Part shown: positions 1 through 11,335 of the stretch, in pieces
Numbering within the stretch: the stretch's first letter is position 1
Layout: each line of letters begins with the position of its first letter
Assembly (NCBI GenBank): GCA_963678705.1
Contig: OY783209.1
Coordinates: forward strand, 8,122,001-8,186,000
Length of the DNA: 64,000 nt
Reading direction: 5' to 3'
DNA from: Panorpa germanica
Lineage: Eukaryota; Arthropoda; Insecta; Mecoptera; Panorpidae
The notes under the pieces: model-generated
What the model saw: only the letters and a program-made list of their open reading frames with translations
The model's database searches: none
Told to the model about the DNA's origin: nothing
Made by a program: the position numbers and the translations under genes

Positions 1-663
1 TCCAACGATCGATGTGTTACTTTATAGGTTATGAAATATTAATTCATACAAATTGTGTTACTGATGTTGCATATAATTTAGGCGCTCAAATATATCAAAA
101 CTGTTATTATTTCATTGAATAGAATTACATTAGAATCACTTTGAAATAATAAAGAAATATGAAGATCACACAATACTATAAGGGAATAACGTTCCATTCA
201 AACTTTCTAGAACTGAGAGCCGACACTGTTTACAAATTGGAGCAAAGTATAATTTATGAACTTTAATTAAAATTTTTTGTGTGCAGTTGTATATTATGTT
301 TGTTTATAAATCATGTATTTGTATTTGTTTTCAGTTTTCCCAACATTTACGGTTCTCTAAATAGAAATCCACCTTTCTCACGAACACCAACTGTCAAAAT
401 AAATAATTAATTTTCTTTGCTTAACAAAGGAAACTTTAGATTTAAATTATAACAATAATAAAGTTGTTGAATTGTGAAAATGAGGTTAGATTAAGTTGGT
501 AAACGTGTTACTTTCCCCAAAACTCTAATCGCAATGGACATCGTTTCTAATTTTTTAGGAATAGGTTGCCTTTTCTTTTGTTATTCGTTGAATACAACAA
601 TTTTAGCGTAAATTCTAAAAAATCTATATGTTATCCTAGACACTGTTTTAGTAATATAAGCAT
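1..663. other. AT-rich DNA, no feature recognised
   Basis: Low-complexity AT-rich sequence with no exon-like open frame and no match to the repeat families recognised elsewhere in the window. Confidence 0.5.
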
Positions 664-1187
664 AGGCTTGTGTCCTATGTCTCAATTTCTATAAAAGTGT
701 ACTATATATTGCTAAAGTTAGTTCCTAGAACCTCAAATATTCAATTATTTTTTAATAACTCCTTATATGTTAGAAGATATTAACAATTAAAAAAGTCATT
801 TTGTCTCTTTAATTATTAAAGGGATTCAACGTTGTACAACATTCCAAATGCCTCACAACCGATATGTTGCTCTCTCTTTTATACAACAGAGCGTAAAAGA
901 GCTTAACAGAACTCTGACAAGTTAACATGTTTCCAACCTTACAGCTCATAAATCTCTGCTATATGTATTTATATATCAAATATTATTTACAGCTATTTCG
1001 AGGAACAATAAATATATCAATATTATGTCTGCCGTAACAGGTTAAATAAAATAAAACTTGACTTCATTATTTCGACTACCAACATCTAGAAAACATTACC
1101 ACAGCACTGACCTACTCAACAAATAACTGACGTTAAAATGCATTTCACGTCATACAAATGGCTGACCATCTCTTGCGCTAAAATTAC
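664..1187 (+). mobile_element. AATGGGC-family element, 3'-truncated copy
   Basis: This copy starts at a degraded terminus (AGGCTTGTGTCCTATG) and follows the family sequence through the landmarks seen in all copies: the poly-A-like block after TCAATTATTTTT, GGGATTCAACGTTGTAC, AAATCTCTGCTATATGTATT, and ACCACAGCACTGACCTACT. It stops at the CTAAAATTACAAT motif, exactly where the next copy begins. The rest of its right end is missing and does not reappear after the next copy, so this is not a simple nested insertion. Confidence 0.9.
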
Positions 1188-1826
1188 AATGGGCTTGTGT
1201 CCTATGTCTTAATTTCTATAAAAGTGTACTATATATTGATAAAGTGGGTTACTAGAACCTCAAATGTTCAATTATTTTTTAATAACTCCTTATATGTTAG
1301 GAGATATTAACAATTAAAAAAGTCATTTTGTCTCTTTAATTATTATAGGGATTCAACGTTGTACACATTCCAAATGCATGTGACATCACAATCCTTGTGT
1401 AAGATTACCAACCTTACAGATCATAAATCTCTGCTATATGTATTTATATATCAAAATATCAAATATTATTTACAGCTATTTCAAGGAACAATAAAATTTC
1501 AATATTATGTCTACCTTAACAGAGTTAAATAAAATAAAAACTTATTATTCTTTGATTTGAATTGATTATTTCACTACCAACAGCTACAGAACATTACCAC
1601 AGCACTGACCTACTCAACAAATAACTGACGTTAAAATGCATTTCATGTCATACAAATATGGCCGACCATTTCTAGCGCTAAAACTACAATTCAAACTTTT
1701 AATTGCTATATCTCCGTCAATATTTAGATATTTAATGAAATAGACACGCCAATACACATTTATTAACATCAATTTCAATCAACCATTGAAAAATCGACCA
1801 CTAAGAAATGAGGACACAAGCCCATT
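1188..1826 (+). mobile_element. AATGGGC-family element, complete copy
   Basis: A full-length copy of about 639 bp with both termini: AATGGGCTTGTGTCCTATG on the left and the inverted ACACAAGCCCATT on the right. It has no open reading frame of useful length, so it is non-autonomous. The left flank (TTAC) and right flank (CTAT) share no convincing target duplication. It abuts the truncated copy to its left and faces an inverted copy about 520 bp to its right. Confidence 0.93.
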
Positions 1827-2346
1827 CTATCCAGTGACTTAGCATCTCTGGACTAATCCGACTCTGTACAAATAGTGTACTTTATTGAATTTTTATGATG
1901 TCATTAGTTAAACTGACTGTTGTCACGTCATCATGTACGCATTGAGCACAGTCAGCTACGGACTTGCCTTCTATCCAATAACAGTTAACTGAACATTTTT
2001 ATTGCAGATATTTTATGATCATTTATTTTCTCGTTGTATTTTTATTTCATTTTAGATGAAATAGAGAATATAAAAATGTGATGAATCTAAATATACGTAT
2101 GTACCATATACTGTGGTACGATAATTGCTGACGTCACAAAATAATCGAGATAAAACTTCATGTCGACATTTGAGAAACAATTATTTATAGTAGTTAAATA
2201 ATCCATTTACGAGTGTGTACCATAAGCACCAGAGATACTAAAACACGATTATATTCATAGAGACTTTGCGCCTTATTTTGTAACTCTAATTTGATATTCA
2301 TTTGTTTGCTAATAAAATATTAACCTTAAGTTTTATTTTCACTTCC
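1827..2346. other. Unique spacer between two inverted element copies
   Basis: AT-rich sequence without a recognised gene. It forms the loop between two inverted copies of the same element. Confidence 0.5.
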
Positions 2347-2996
2347 AATGGGCTTGTGTCCTCATTTTTTAGTGGTCGATTTTTCAATTGTTGATTGAAA
2401 TTGATGTTAATAAATTGTGTCTATTTTATTAAATATCTAAATGTTGACGGAGATATTGCAATTAAAAATTTGAATTGTAGTTTTAGCGCTAGAAATCGGC
2501 CATTTGTATGACGTGAAATGCACTTTAACGTCAGTTATTTATTGAGTAGGTCAGTGCTGTGGTAATGTTTTGTAACTGTTGGTAGTCGAAATAATCAAGT
2601 GAAGTTAAAGAATAATAAGTTTTTATTTTATTTAACCCTGCTAAGGCAGACATAATATTGGAATTTTATTGTTCCTTGAAATAGCTGTAAATAATATTTG
2701 ATATTTTGATATATAAATAGCATACATATAGCAGAGATTTATGAGCTTTAAGGTTGGTAACCTGTAAAGTTGTCAGAGTTGTCAAAGTGTCTGTTGTATG
2801 GTCACATGTCTTGGAATGATGTACAACGTTAAATCCCTTTAATAATTAAAGAGACAAAATTACTTTTTTAATTGTTAATATCTCTTAACATATAAGGAGT
2901 TATTAAAAAATAATTGGACATTTGAGGTTCTAGTAACCCACTCTATCAATATATAGTACAGTTTTATAAAAATTAAGACATAGGACACAAACCCAT
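2347..2996 (-). mobile_element. AATGGGC-family element, complete inverted copy
   Basis: A full-length copy in reverse orientation: it begins with the right terminus AATGGGCTTGTGTCCTCATT and ends with the left terminus, slightly decayed (ACACAAACCCATT). Its internal blocks follow in the reverse of the order seen in plus-strand copies. No target duplication is visible (flanks CTTCC and TTTCA). Confidence 0.93.
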
Positions 2997-3486
2997 TTTT
3001 CATTACACTATTCTTCACGGCTCTGCATGTGACGTCACAACGTCGATGAAATCAAATTGATTCAATATGAAACTTTAAAATAATTGAGTAGTATCTCATC
3101 ACTGAAACTGCAGGCATTTCCAGTCTAGAAGTACATCTACTAACAATTGTGTACTTAGTGCTGGTCCAGTGATCCTTTTGTTGTCTAGCGACGGTATAGA
3201 ACTGATGAGTACTCAAGGGGTGGTGAGAAGTGAGAGAGGGGTTTGATTGACCCTACGATTCGCTTCATTTATGACCTGGTTGTATGACGCTCAAATAACA
3301 AACGCCCTTTCAACGTTTGAAGTTTTATTTTGTGTATATAGAAAGATCTAATTGACTACATCAACTATAGTACACTTTATTTAAGCTATGTAGCTACTAG
3401 TAATACAATGTATCAAATACGTTACAACATTTATAGTATATAACCAGCGTTTACACCGTCGCACAGCGACGTCTGTATGATTTGTA
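2997..3486. other. No gene recognised
   Basis: AT-rich intergenic DNA. I see no splice-bounded open frame and no recognised repeat. Confidence 0.4.
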
Positions 3487-4190
3487 TGAAACGATTTAAA
3501 TGAAGCATATTTTTGATAATGTTGTTTGACGACACAGCTAATATATAACTATTTTTATAGTTACTATATGATAAAATAACATTTGAAGAATACTTTGTAA
3601 AGTTTTAATAAATATATATCAAGAAATGAAGCATTGACAACAAATCTCCGCAGACATCACAAAAAAAAGTAACATTGCGGTGCCACTCATAACTCATCAC
3701 TGGATTTTCTGAAATCGAAAAACCAAAATAATTTCATTAGTTGACTAGTTTTTGCAGGTAACGCTATCGAGTTTTTCTTTCTTTATTGATTTTTTAATTT
3801 TTTACAGCACTTATAAGTCAAAATACCGATTTTTATGAAAAAAATCAGAAGCTTTGTTTTTTTAAAATACGTTATACTTAAAAAATTAAAAAAAACTCGA
3901 CAGCGTTACCCTCGGCATTTATGTAAAGAAAGAGTGTGCAAAATTTCAAAAGAATCGGTCCAGTAGATTTTGAGCTAGAGAGGGCACGACTCTGAAAAAG
4001 CTATGTGTGAGAAACCGCATTTAAAAGTTTCAAAGTAACACGAAAGCAGACCAGAGAGATGAAGACTTAAAACTCTATATCTCCGACAGTTTTACTTCAA
4101 ACGACTTCAAATTTTTACACAATAAACTTAATATGTTGTACAATAATTTAAATAAATAAAACAGTTTTAACGCCCCCCCCCCCCCCCCCC
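3487..4190 (+). repeat. 0.7 kb dispersed repeat ending in a poly-C run
   Basis: This block matches the reverse complement of 50656-51360 over its whole length with many substitutions. Shared landmarks include GGTGCCACTCATAACTCATC, TGTGCAAAATTTCAAAA and AACTCTATATCTCCGACAG. One end is an 18-base C run at 4173-4190; the other copy has 11 G at the equivalent end. Inside it, GTAACGCTATCGAGTTTTT and its inverted partner AAAAACTCGACAGCGTTAC lie about 140 bp apart, so the middle can fold into a hairpin. No coding capacity is seen. It is probably a non-autonomous mobile element of unknown class. Confidence 0.8.
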
Positions 4191-4865
4191 TTAGCCACGA
4201 TGTTCTGGCCCACTATATCGTCTATTACCATAAGGTACAATTCATAAGAAATTGAGTATAAGTCCACAAACCCATTACTGCTAAACATATCTTTATGAAA
4301 TATTTTACCAAATACAAATACAAGCTCAATATTGAATTCGATATGATTGATAAATTTAGTTCATTAATTACAAATAATCTCATCAATTGTAAAACCACAT
4401 ATAATCATGAAATGTGACATTTATTTTTGGTCAGTCATGTTTTAATTTCCGGATTCCGGTTTCAACACAATTATTTACAGAGTTTTGTCAACTGGGTGAG
4501 ATGTGTTGTTATTTCTATCATAAATTCTGAGTGACATCATCATACAACACATATCCCATTAATAAAAATATTTCATGTTGTCATATTTCATATTTACGTA
4601 TTTAAAGAATAATATTTATATCATCTGATAAAGTAATAGACAACTGTAAAAAAGGAGTATAATGTATAGCCTAATAACTTTCTGTAAGGCGTAATATTTA
4701 AAAAGTTGTATGTTATAATATTTAAATAAAACAGCTGTTCATGTTGTATAAATTATTCTAATATATTATAAAAGAATTACTTCTTGTGTGTATACATTTC
4801 TAGTTATTATTTTTCTAATGTTTTACAATATAGTTTTTAAATTAAGTTATTTCTATATTTTTAGG
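4191..4865. other. Downstream flank of the Osiris gene
   Basis: AT-rich DNA just 3' of the Osiris stop codon in the direction of that gene, so it should hold its 3' UTR. I could not pick one polyadenylation signal with confidence. Confidence 0.4.
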
Positions 4866-7800
4866 TTAAAATCCGTTTTGCGAGGTTCTTGGTATTTCTT
4901 CAGGATACCCAGCAGGATATGCAGGATATCCTTGCTCATGGCGGTCATACAAGTGGTCGTAATGGGGATACAGACTGTATGTCACCCCTGTCGTCTGAAA
5001 CAAATTAAATTTTACATCACCCATCATAAGGTAGGTTTTGATATCTATAAATTTACATATATTTTGTAAAAATAGAAACTAATTAATTATTTTCTATATT
5101 AAATTTATTATTTATTGTACTGAGAATAACTGTAGACTTTAACGCAATTTAATGTTAGAATCGTGCCTTTTCTTAATCGCATCAATTATACTTCTACAGC
5201 TGATGTAGAATGCTTGGTTTAGTTTACCATTCAATGTATAACTGGAAGTGGATTCAAACCTACATCTTCTATTAAATACTTGTGTAAGGTTACCAACCTT
5301 ACAGCTCATAAATCTCTGCTATATGTATTTATATATCAAATATTATTTACTGCTATTTCGAGGAACAATAAGTATATCAATATTATGTCTGCCGTAACAG
5401 GTTAAATAAAATAAAATTTGACTTGATTATTTCGACTACCAACAGCTACAGAACATTACCACAGCACTGACCTACTTAACAAATAACTGACGTTAAAATG
5501 CATTTCACGTCATACAAATATGGCCGACCATTTCTAGCGCTACAACTACAATTCAAACTTTTAATTGCTATATCTCCGTCAATATTTAGATATTTAATAA
5601 AATAGACACGCCTATACACATTTATTAACATCAATTTCAATCAACAATTGAAAAATCGAGCCCATTTTAACACTACACATGCAAATAGCACAGGGTTCGG
5701 TTTCCTTTGAAAGTTGCTTGACAGGCACAATACTGTAAGGTTTTTTAAATTACAAACCTTAAATACAAATAATGTTGCGAAACCAAGAAAATATTAACTT
5801 TTATTAAATATTGCCTGCCTCACTGACAATATGTGCTTGCTAATTTCACAACGAGGGTATAATATCTAGCTTTCTAATTATATAATTTTAATTTTTCTAT
5901 ATAAAAACTTAATTTTCCATCGATGTGTAAAAGATTTATTTATTAATGGATTAACTAATAATTCCAGGTCGTAAATTTATTTCAAGCTTTTAGGATTTTA
6001 TTACTAAACAACATTTAGCGGTGGACCCATGCTGTGAAAATCATTAGGTTTTAGTGACCATGAACAAATTCGTCATAAAATAGTTTTCGCGTATTAGAAA
6101 CTCAATAAAATAACAAATAATATAAGGTATCAAAAAGTTCGTTTTATATGTTTTTATTTCGCGTGAAATCTCAGTGCGTTTGCAGTTTTACAACATACTT
6201 GTGGTTTTTTTTTTTTTTTTTGATTAACGTTGCTGCGAATAATGAATATTGCAAATGTTTTACTATTGCAACTCCACCGTCAAACGCGAAAATATTAAAT
6301 AAAAACGTGTAATATTACAGTACAATAACTATAATAACTTAACATTTATTTTAATGAAATGAATGTGTCGTAAGATTAGACAATATTTGGGTGTTGAATG
6401 GGCTTGTGTCTTATGTCTAAGTTTCTATAAAAGTGTACTTACTATATATTGATAAAGTGGGTTACTAAAACCTCAAATGTCCAATTATTTAATAATAACT
6501 CCTTATATGTTAAGAGATATTAACAATTAAAAAAGGCATTTTGTCTCTTTAATTATTAAAGGGATTCAACGTTGTACACATTCCAAATGCATGTGACATC
6601 ACAACCGCTGCCAACCTTACAGCTCATAAATCTCTGCTATATGTATTTATATATCAAAATATCAAATATTATTTACAGCTATTTCAAGAAACAATAAAAT
6701 TTCAATATTATGTCTCCGTAACAGGGTTAAATAAAATAAAGACTTATTATTCTTTGACTTGGCCTGATTATTTCGACTACCAACGGCTATAAAACATTAC
6801 CACAGCACTGACCTACTCAACAAATAACTGACGTATAAAATGTATTCACGTCACATTTCTAGCGCTAAAAGTACAATTCAAATTTTTAATTGCTATATCT
6901 CCGTCAACATTTAGATATTTAATAAAATAGACCCGCCAATACACATTTATTAACATCAATTTCAATGAACAATTGAAAAATCGACTACAAAAAATTGAGG
7001 ACACAAGCCCATTGATGTATATGTGGATAAACAGTACAAATAATCAAACACGCAAATGTGACCGCGACCTATAGAATGCCTGATGTATAAATAATGTTTC
7101 TAATCAATTTTAAATTACAGATTTAATTAAAGTTTATACACAACAATATGCATATATTCAACATGTATAAATCTCATCATATACAGCAAATGAAAAATAC
7201 TGAAATTATTAGAATATTCGCGACCTTTTGTAACGTCAAATTAATACAAATTACATTTTATAATTTCGTCCTATTTCGGATATAAAGAATGGCCAAACAG
7301 ATAACTAACTGTTTGATTTATAACGATTGGAATAAAAATATTCTGAAATCAAATATGTTATATATGTTTATGAAATTTTCGTAGAATTTCTTTAACCAAT
7401 TTTTGTTATATTTATTGTTTTACGCTTACGAGAGTTATTAACTGTTTTATATACAATAAACCTATCAAATAGTCATTTACTCGCATAACTTGCAAACGTA
7501 TTTTATTAACGGCTTATTATTACTAAAGAATCAACAATGTTTATCCCGTCGAAACTACTGGGGACATAGTCGGGGTGCTAGCATCAGAAATATTGTTCAT
7601 GTCAACATGAAAATATCCTCTCGGAGCTGGGAGCGAACGCAGATCTTCCGCTTAGTACCAGGCTACTTTCTATTTAAGCTAATCTGTTCTGTATCTCATC
7701 CTCAATTTTAATCGAAGACATGAACCTATTGAATAAGTTATTAAAATAAAAGAGGTGTTGAATAGCATTTTTAACCCAATTCATCGAACTACAGCAGTCT

Positions 7801-10800
7801 CACAACACTTTAGCAGAATTTATATAGAACTACACGTATAACGTATTATTGATAAAGTTGGCTATCAGAACCTCACATGTTTATTCAGTTATTTCTAATC
7901 AATGGGCTTGTGTCCTATGTCTTAATTTCTATAAAAGTGTACTATATATTGATAAAGTGAGTTACTAGAACCTCAAATGTTCAATTATTTTTTAATAACT
8001 CCTTAAATGTTAAGAGATATTAACAATTAAAAAAGTCATTTTGTTTCTTTAATTATTAAAGGGATTCTACGTTGTACACATTCCAAGTGCATGTGACATC
8101 ACAATCCTTGTGTAAGGTTACCAACCTTACAGCTCATAAATCTCTGCTATATGTATTTATATATCAAAATATCAAATATTATTTACAGCTATTTCAAGGA
8201 ACAATCAAATTTCAATATTATGTCTGTCTTAGCAGGGTTAAATAAAATAAAAACTTGTTATTCTTTGATTTGACTTGATTATTTGACTACCAACAGCTAC
8301 AGAACATTACCACAGCACTGACCTACTCAATAAATAACTGACGTAAAAATGCATTTCACGTCATACAAATATGGCCGAACATTTCTAGCGCTAAAACTAC
8401 AATTCAAATTTTTAATTGCTATATCTCTATAAAAAATCATGACACAAGCCCATTCGAAATATTATACAAGTTATTAACAATTAAAATAATCATTTTTATC
8501 TCTTTCATAATTAAAGTTATAATAATTTACCATTACTGTTAATTTGATAAGTGTAAAAGAGATGCAGAATCAAACGTCACACGCGCAACAGCTGTTGCGG
8601 TAATTTGTAAAGTTTTCACGTGTTGATCAATATACTGTGTCTTACTTCCAATTAACAAATCTAATCGATAAATAAATTAATACCATATTTGATTCATATA
8701 GCATAATTAAAATACCCGGCGGTGCCACTATACGAAAAATTAATCACAATTTTTTTGAAAATTAAAACCTACGTTAAATAACGCTAGCACCCCAACTATT
8801 AAGTAAAATTAATATAGATAAGTTATCGATTAACTTGCTTGGTTGTTTAATTACTCGTTATACTATTTTTATCGCCTTCCCACCACCTTCTTTAATCCTT
8901 GCAGTGATGCCAACAGTAGCGCCATTTTGGAGAGTAGTAAAGCTTTACCACCTAGCACAGCTAGAAACTGGAAACCCATGGGGATGAGCACCATACCAAC
9001 TGCTGTAATCCCTAGCAGCATCATGGGCCACATTTTTTTACTTCGATGACGATGTCGTCCAACTGTTCGTCCAAAAAAAAAATCGTATTAAAAATACAAT
9101 TACAATAGAACAATGGATGTGAAAATTTGTTTTCATATTTTTTTATACTATGTCATATTTTTGCATATTGTTTTTATTCGCGGTATTCGTAAATAAAGTT
9201 ATTTATTCTATTTTGACTACAATGACAATGTAGATTTTGATAGAGAATATGTTTTTGTTTTTTATGATGAAACTGGATTTTATATTTAACTTTAAACTTT
9301 GCCCCTGAATTATATGCTTCTATAGTAGCATATTTAATTTATGATATGGCTATATATAAATAAATTATTTTTCTTACCTTCGCCAGTAAATGGCTCCAAG
9401 TCAAACTGCATAACATGTGTTTTTAGACTTAGAATAAATCTATCAATAACTTGCATCGCCCATCCGGTTTTATCAGTTTGAAAAAACAATTTTCGATTCA
9501 TAACCTCCAAATTTGCTCTGAAAAATGTTTATATTAAAATTTAATATACAAACACTTTTGAGTTATATTTTTTTTATTTTTTAATCTAATAGATATATAG
9601 TTTATTATGCGTTGGTCAAGTATATGGAAAGAATGCCAAAAAAACCAGGCAGGAAGAATGCTCATTTTGAAAGCAATGTTTATGGTTATTTTACAATAAT
9701 TTATAGTCGACAATTTAATGAGGTTTCCCGGGAAATCCCGGTCGATAATTTCCATCCGGTACCCTTCATTCGGAACCCAGTTTTGAGTGCATCAACTAGA
9801 TGGTTATTAGCACTAAAAACAATATATACAAACAAACAATATACAATAACAAACAATACATACATATATAAACATTTGTAATATATAATTTACATTTATA
9901 AACACGAGTATGGATCAGAACTAAATTTTGCAGAGAATATGACGTTTGTATAAATTAATATTACCTCTTTTGGACATCCTTCTGGAATCGAATCAGTCTT
10001 ATTCCAGTATATAAGGGCACTACATCACTGGAAAGCGCGGCATCTAAATACTGCAAACTCCCATTTTGCATACATTTCCAAATATCATCAATACCTGTTT
10101 GCTATATTTGAATTTATTATATTAAAAATTCTGTTTTCGTAAGAATCAAAATATATAGTTTAATTTTTGAAAGAATGCAGTGAGTCATGCTTTAAAAAAT
10201 GAGCCGTATAAGGTTAAAGTAATATTGGTACCGTATGCGTGCGTATACTCGATTTCGGATTGACAAGGTTAGAAAAGTACAGGCACGGTCATGCGTCTAA
10301 TGCAAGTCATAAATTTACGATACAATACAATGATGCGCACTGCATCATTTGTTTTGCTATATATACAAGCAGCGCGGGAAAGATATAAAATTCACCATCG
10401 CAGCGTTGATTTATACAGCTCAATTTCTTTAAGTATAAGGCCTGTCTCAGTATGGCACCGTATTTAAGCGAATTTCTGCCGGACGTATACGGGCTACTAC
10501 GCTTTACCTATCCGAACCATGTAAATGTAATGAGATCGCTCTGGAGCTCTCAGACTGCACGCTACAAAGCCGTCCGAATACGGGCGGCACTACCTCGCAC
10601 ATTAGAACCGTATAAAGGCGAATTTTATCCAAGCGTTACCACTACTACAACGATATCCTATCCGAACCTTTGTAAATGCAAACAGCCGCCTCAGACTGGA
10701 GGAGATACCTAAGATCGCTTGTTATTACGCTGCAATACGGTTCAAATGAAATCTATGGGCGACATCGCTATGTTCTGCATGCAGTTTATGTTTGTATTTC

Positions 10801-11290
10801 AGTGAATCATGGACACGGATACCGACACCAATACGATAGAACTAAATTTAAATTCACGCCCACTAGAACTCAGATATATAATAAATGCTAAAGTCCCTTT
10901 AATACCAGTAGTGTATCGATAAAAATTAAAGTTAAAGTTTGCTCTCATGATAAATTATATAAGTGCTAAAGAACTCCAATACACCCCCTAATACGCGACT
11001 ACAGACATCTGTGACACACATAGGCGGTTTGCTTTGTAGCTCATCCAATCCGCCGATTTACGTCCGAATACGCTGTCGCTTAAATACGGTCCCATACTGA
11101 GACAGGCCTAAGTCACCGGCGATCTCTCGTAAATTGAACAACAATAGCCTACCTGTTTTGTACAATTTTTCAATATAATTTTGCCTTCACCAATAGCGTC
11201 ATTCCAAGTAACAGCACTTCCAAAAACAATATTTATTAATTTTAACGAAACACTTAACAAAAATAATAACTGAATGCACTTGAGCGCCAT
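4866..11290 (-). CDS. Osiris-family (DUF1676) secreted/membrane protein
   Basis: Five exons rebuilt by hand on the minus strand: 11153-11290, 9965-10101, 9378-9517, 8887-9062 and 4866-4994. All junctions are GT-AG and phases agree, giving 239 aa. Residues 1-26 form a signal peptide; C43 and C56 lie in the cysteine-containing N-terminal region. Residues 93-139 match the DUF1676 middle. At 140-149 is a basic GRHRHRSKK motif, followed by a long hydrophobic segment containing the hallmark GGKALLLSKMALLLA (177-191) and GLKK. The last exon is Tyr/Pro-rich (YPAYPAGYPEE), as in other Osiris C-termini. Osiris proteins are insect proteins linked to secretion and cuticle formation; the exact role is inferred. 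Intron 1 holds a PIF/Harbinger-like element and the 3.9 kb intron 4 holds three AATGGGC elements. Least certain: the intron 4 donor (AAG/GTGGTG; a second GTG three bases on is also in phase). Paralogue number not assigned. Confidence 0.82.
5278..5666 (+). mobile_element. AATGGGC-family element, 5'-truncated copy
   Basis: Only the right half of the element is present, starting near TGTGTAAGGTTACCAACC. Its right end carries a deletion that joins AAAAATCGA almost directly to GCCCATT, removing the usual CCACTAAAAAATGAGGACAC. It lies in Osiris intron 4. Confidence 0.88.
6397..7013 (+). mobile_element. AATGGGC-family element, complete copy in Osiris intron 4
   Basis: Both termini are present (AATGGGCTTGTGTCTTATG and ACACAAGCCCATT). 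Flanks are GTTG on the left and GATG on the right, with no clear target duplication. It has small internal deletions relative to other copies, including part of the ACGTCATACAAATATGGCC block. Confidence 0.92.
7540..7670 (-). repeat. Possible decayed tRNA-derived SINE head
   Basis: Read on the minus strand, this stretch has an A-box-like GGTACTAAGCGG followed by a B-box-like GCGTTCGCTCCC. Beyond that comes GAGGATATTTTC, which resembles the region following the B box in the SINE at 33810-34044. Divergence is high and no target duplication was found, so the assignment is tentative. Confidence 0.35.
7835..8535 (+). repeat. Older diverged relative of the AATGGGC family, split by a younger copy
   Basis: The left part (about 7840-7900) reads GATAAAGTTGGCTATCAGAACCTC, which is the family's left region with several substitutions. 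After the complete young copy at 7901-8454, the sequence resumes with TTATTAACAATTAAAATAATC and TCTCTTTCATAATTAAAG, which is what follows in the family. This is an older family member interrupted by a later insertion. Confidence 0.7.
7901..8454 (+). mobile_element. AATGGGC-family element inserted in an older relative
   Basis: Both termini are present (AATGGGCTTGTGTCCTATG and GACACAAGCCCATT). An internal deletion near the right end removes the segment between TATATCTC and the terminus, so the copy is only 554 bp. The flanking halves belong to an older diverged family member. It lies in Osiris intron 4, upstream of exon 5. Confidence 0.92.
10439..11108. mobile_element. PIF/Harbinger-like non-autonomous DNA transposon in Osiris intron 1
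   Basis: The ends are inverted repeats of about 33 bp with one mismatch, starting GGCCTGTCTCAGTATGG and containing ACCGTATTTAAGCGA. The element is 670 bp and is flanked by TAA on both sides (10436-10438 and 11109-11111). A three-base TWA target duplication with GGCC-type ends is typical of the PIF/Harbinger superfamily. The interior is richer in GC than its surroundings and holds internal partial repeats (TATCCGAACC occurs twice), but no transposase. Its right end is 42 bp from the 5' splice site of Osiris exon 1. Confidence 0.85.
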
Positions 11291-11310
11291 CTTTGCAGAT
11301 ACTAAGTGCA

Positions 11311-11335
11311 ACTGAGTGCGAATCAGACTTATAAG
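11311..11335 (-). promoter_or_regulatory. Possible core promoter of the Osiris gene
   Basis: Read on the minus strand, CTTATAAG (TATA-like) precedes an initiator-like CTCAGTT about 20 bp downstream, and the start codon follows at 11290. The spacing is shorter than the usual 25-30 bp, so this is a weak call. Confidence 0.3.

Noticed and set aside
10452-10712. 86-codon open frame
   Set aside because: It lies entirely within the PIF/Harbinger-like non-autonomous element and does not resemble a transposase or Myb-like protein.
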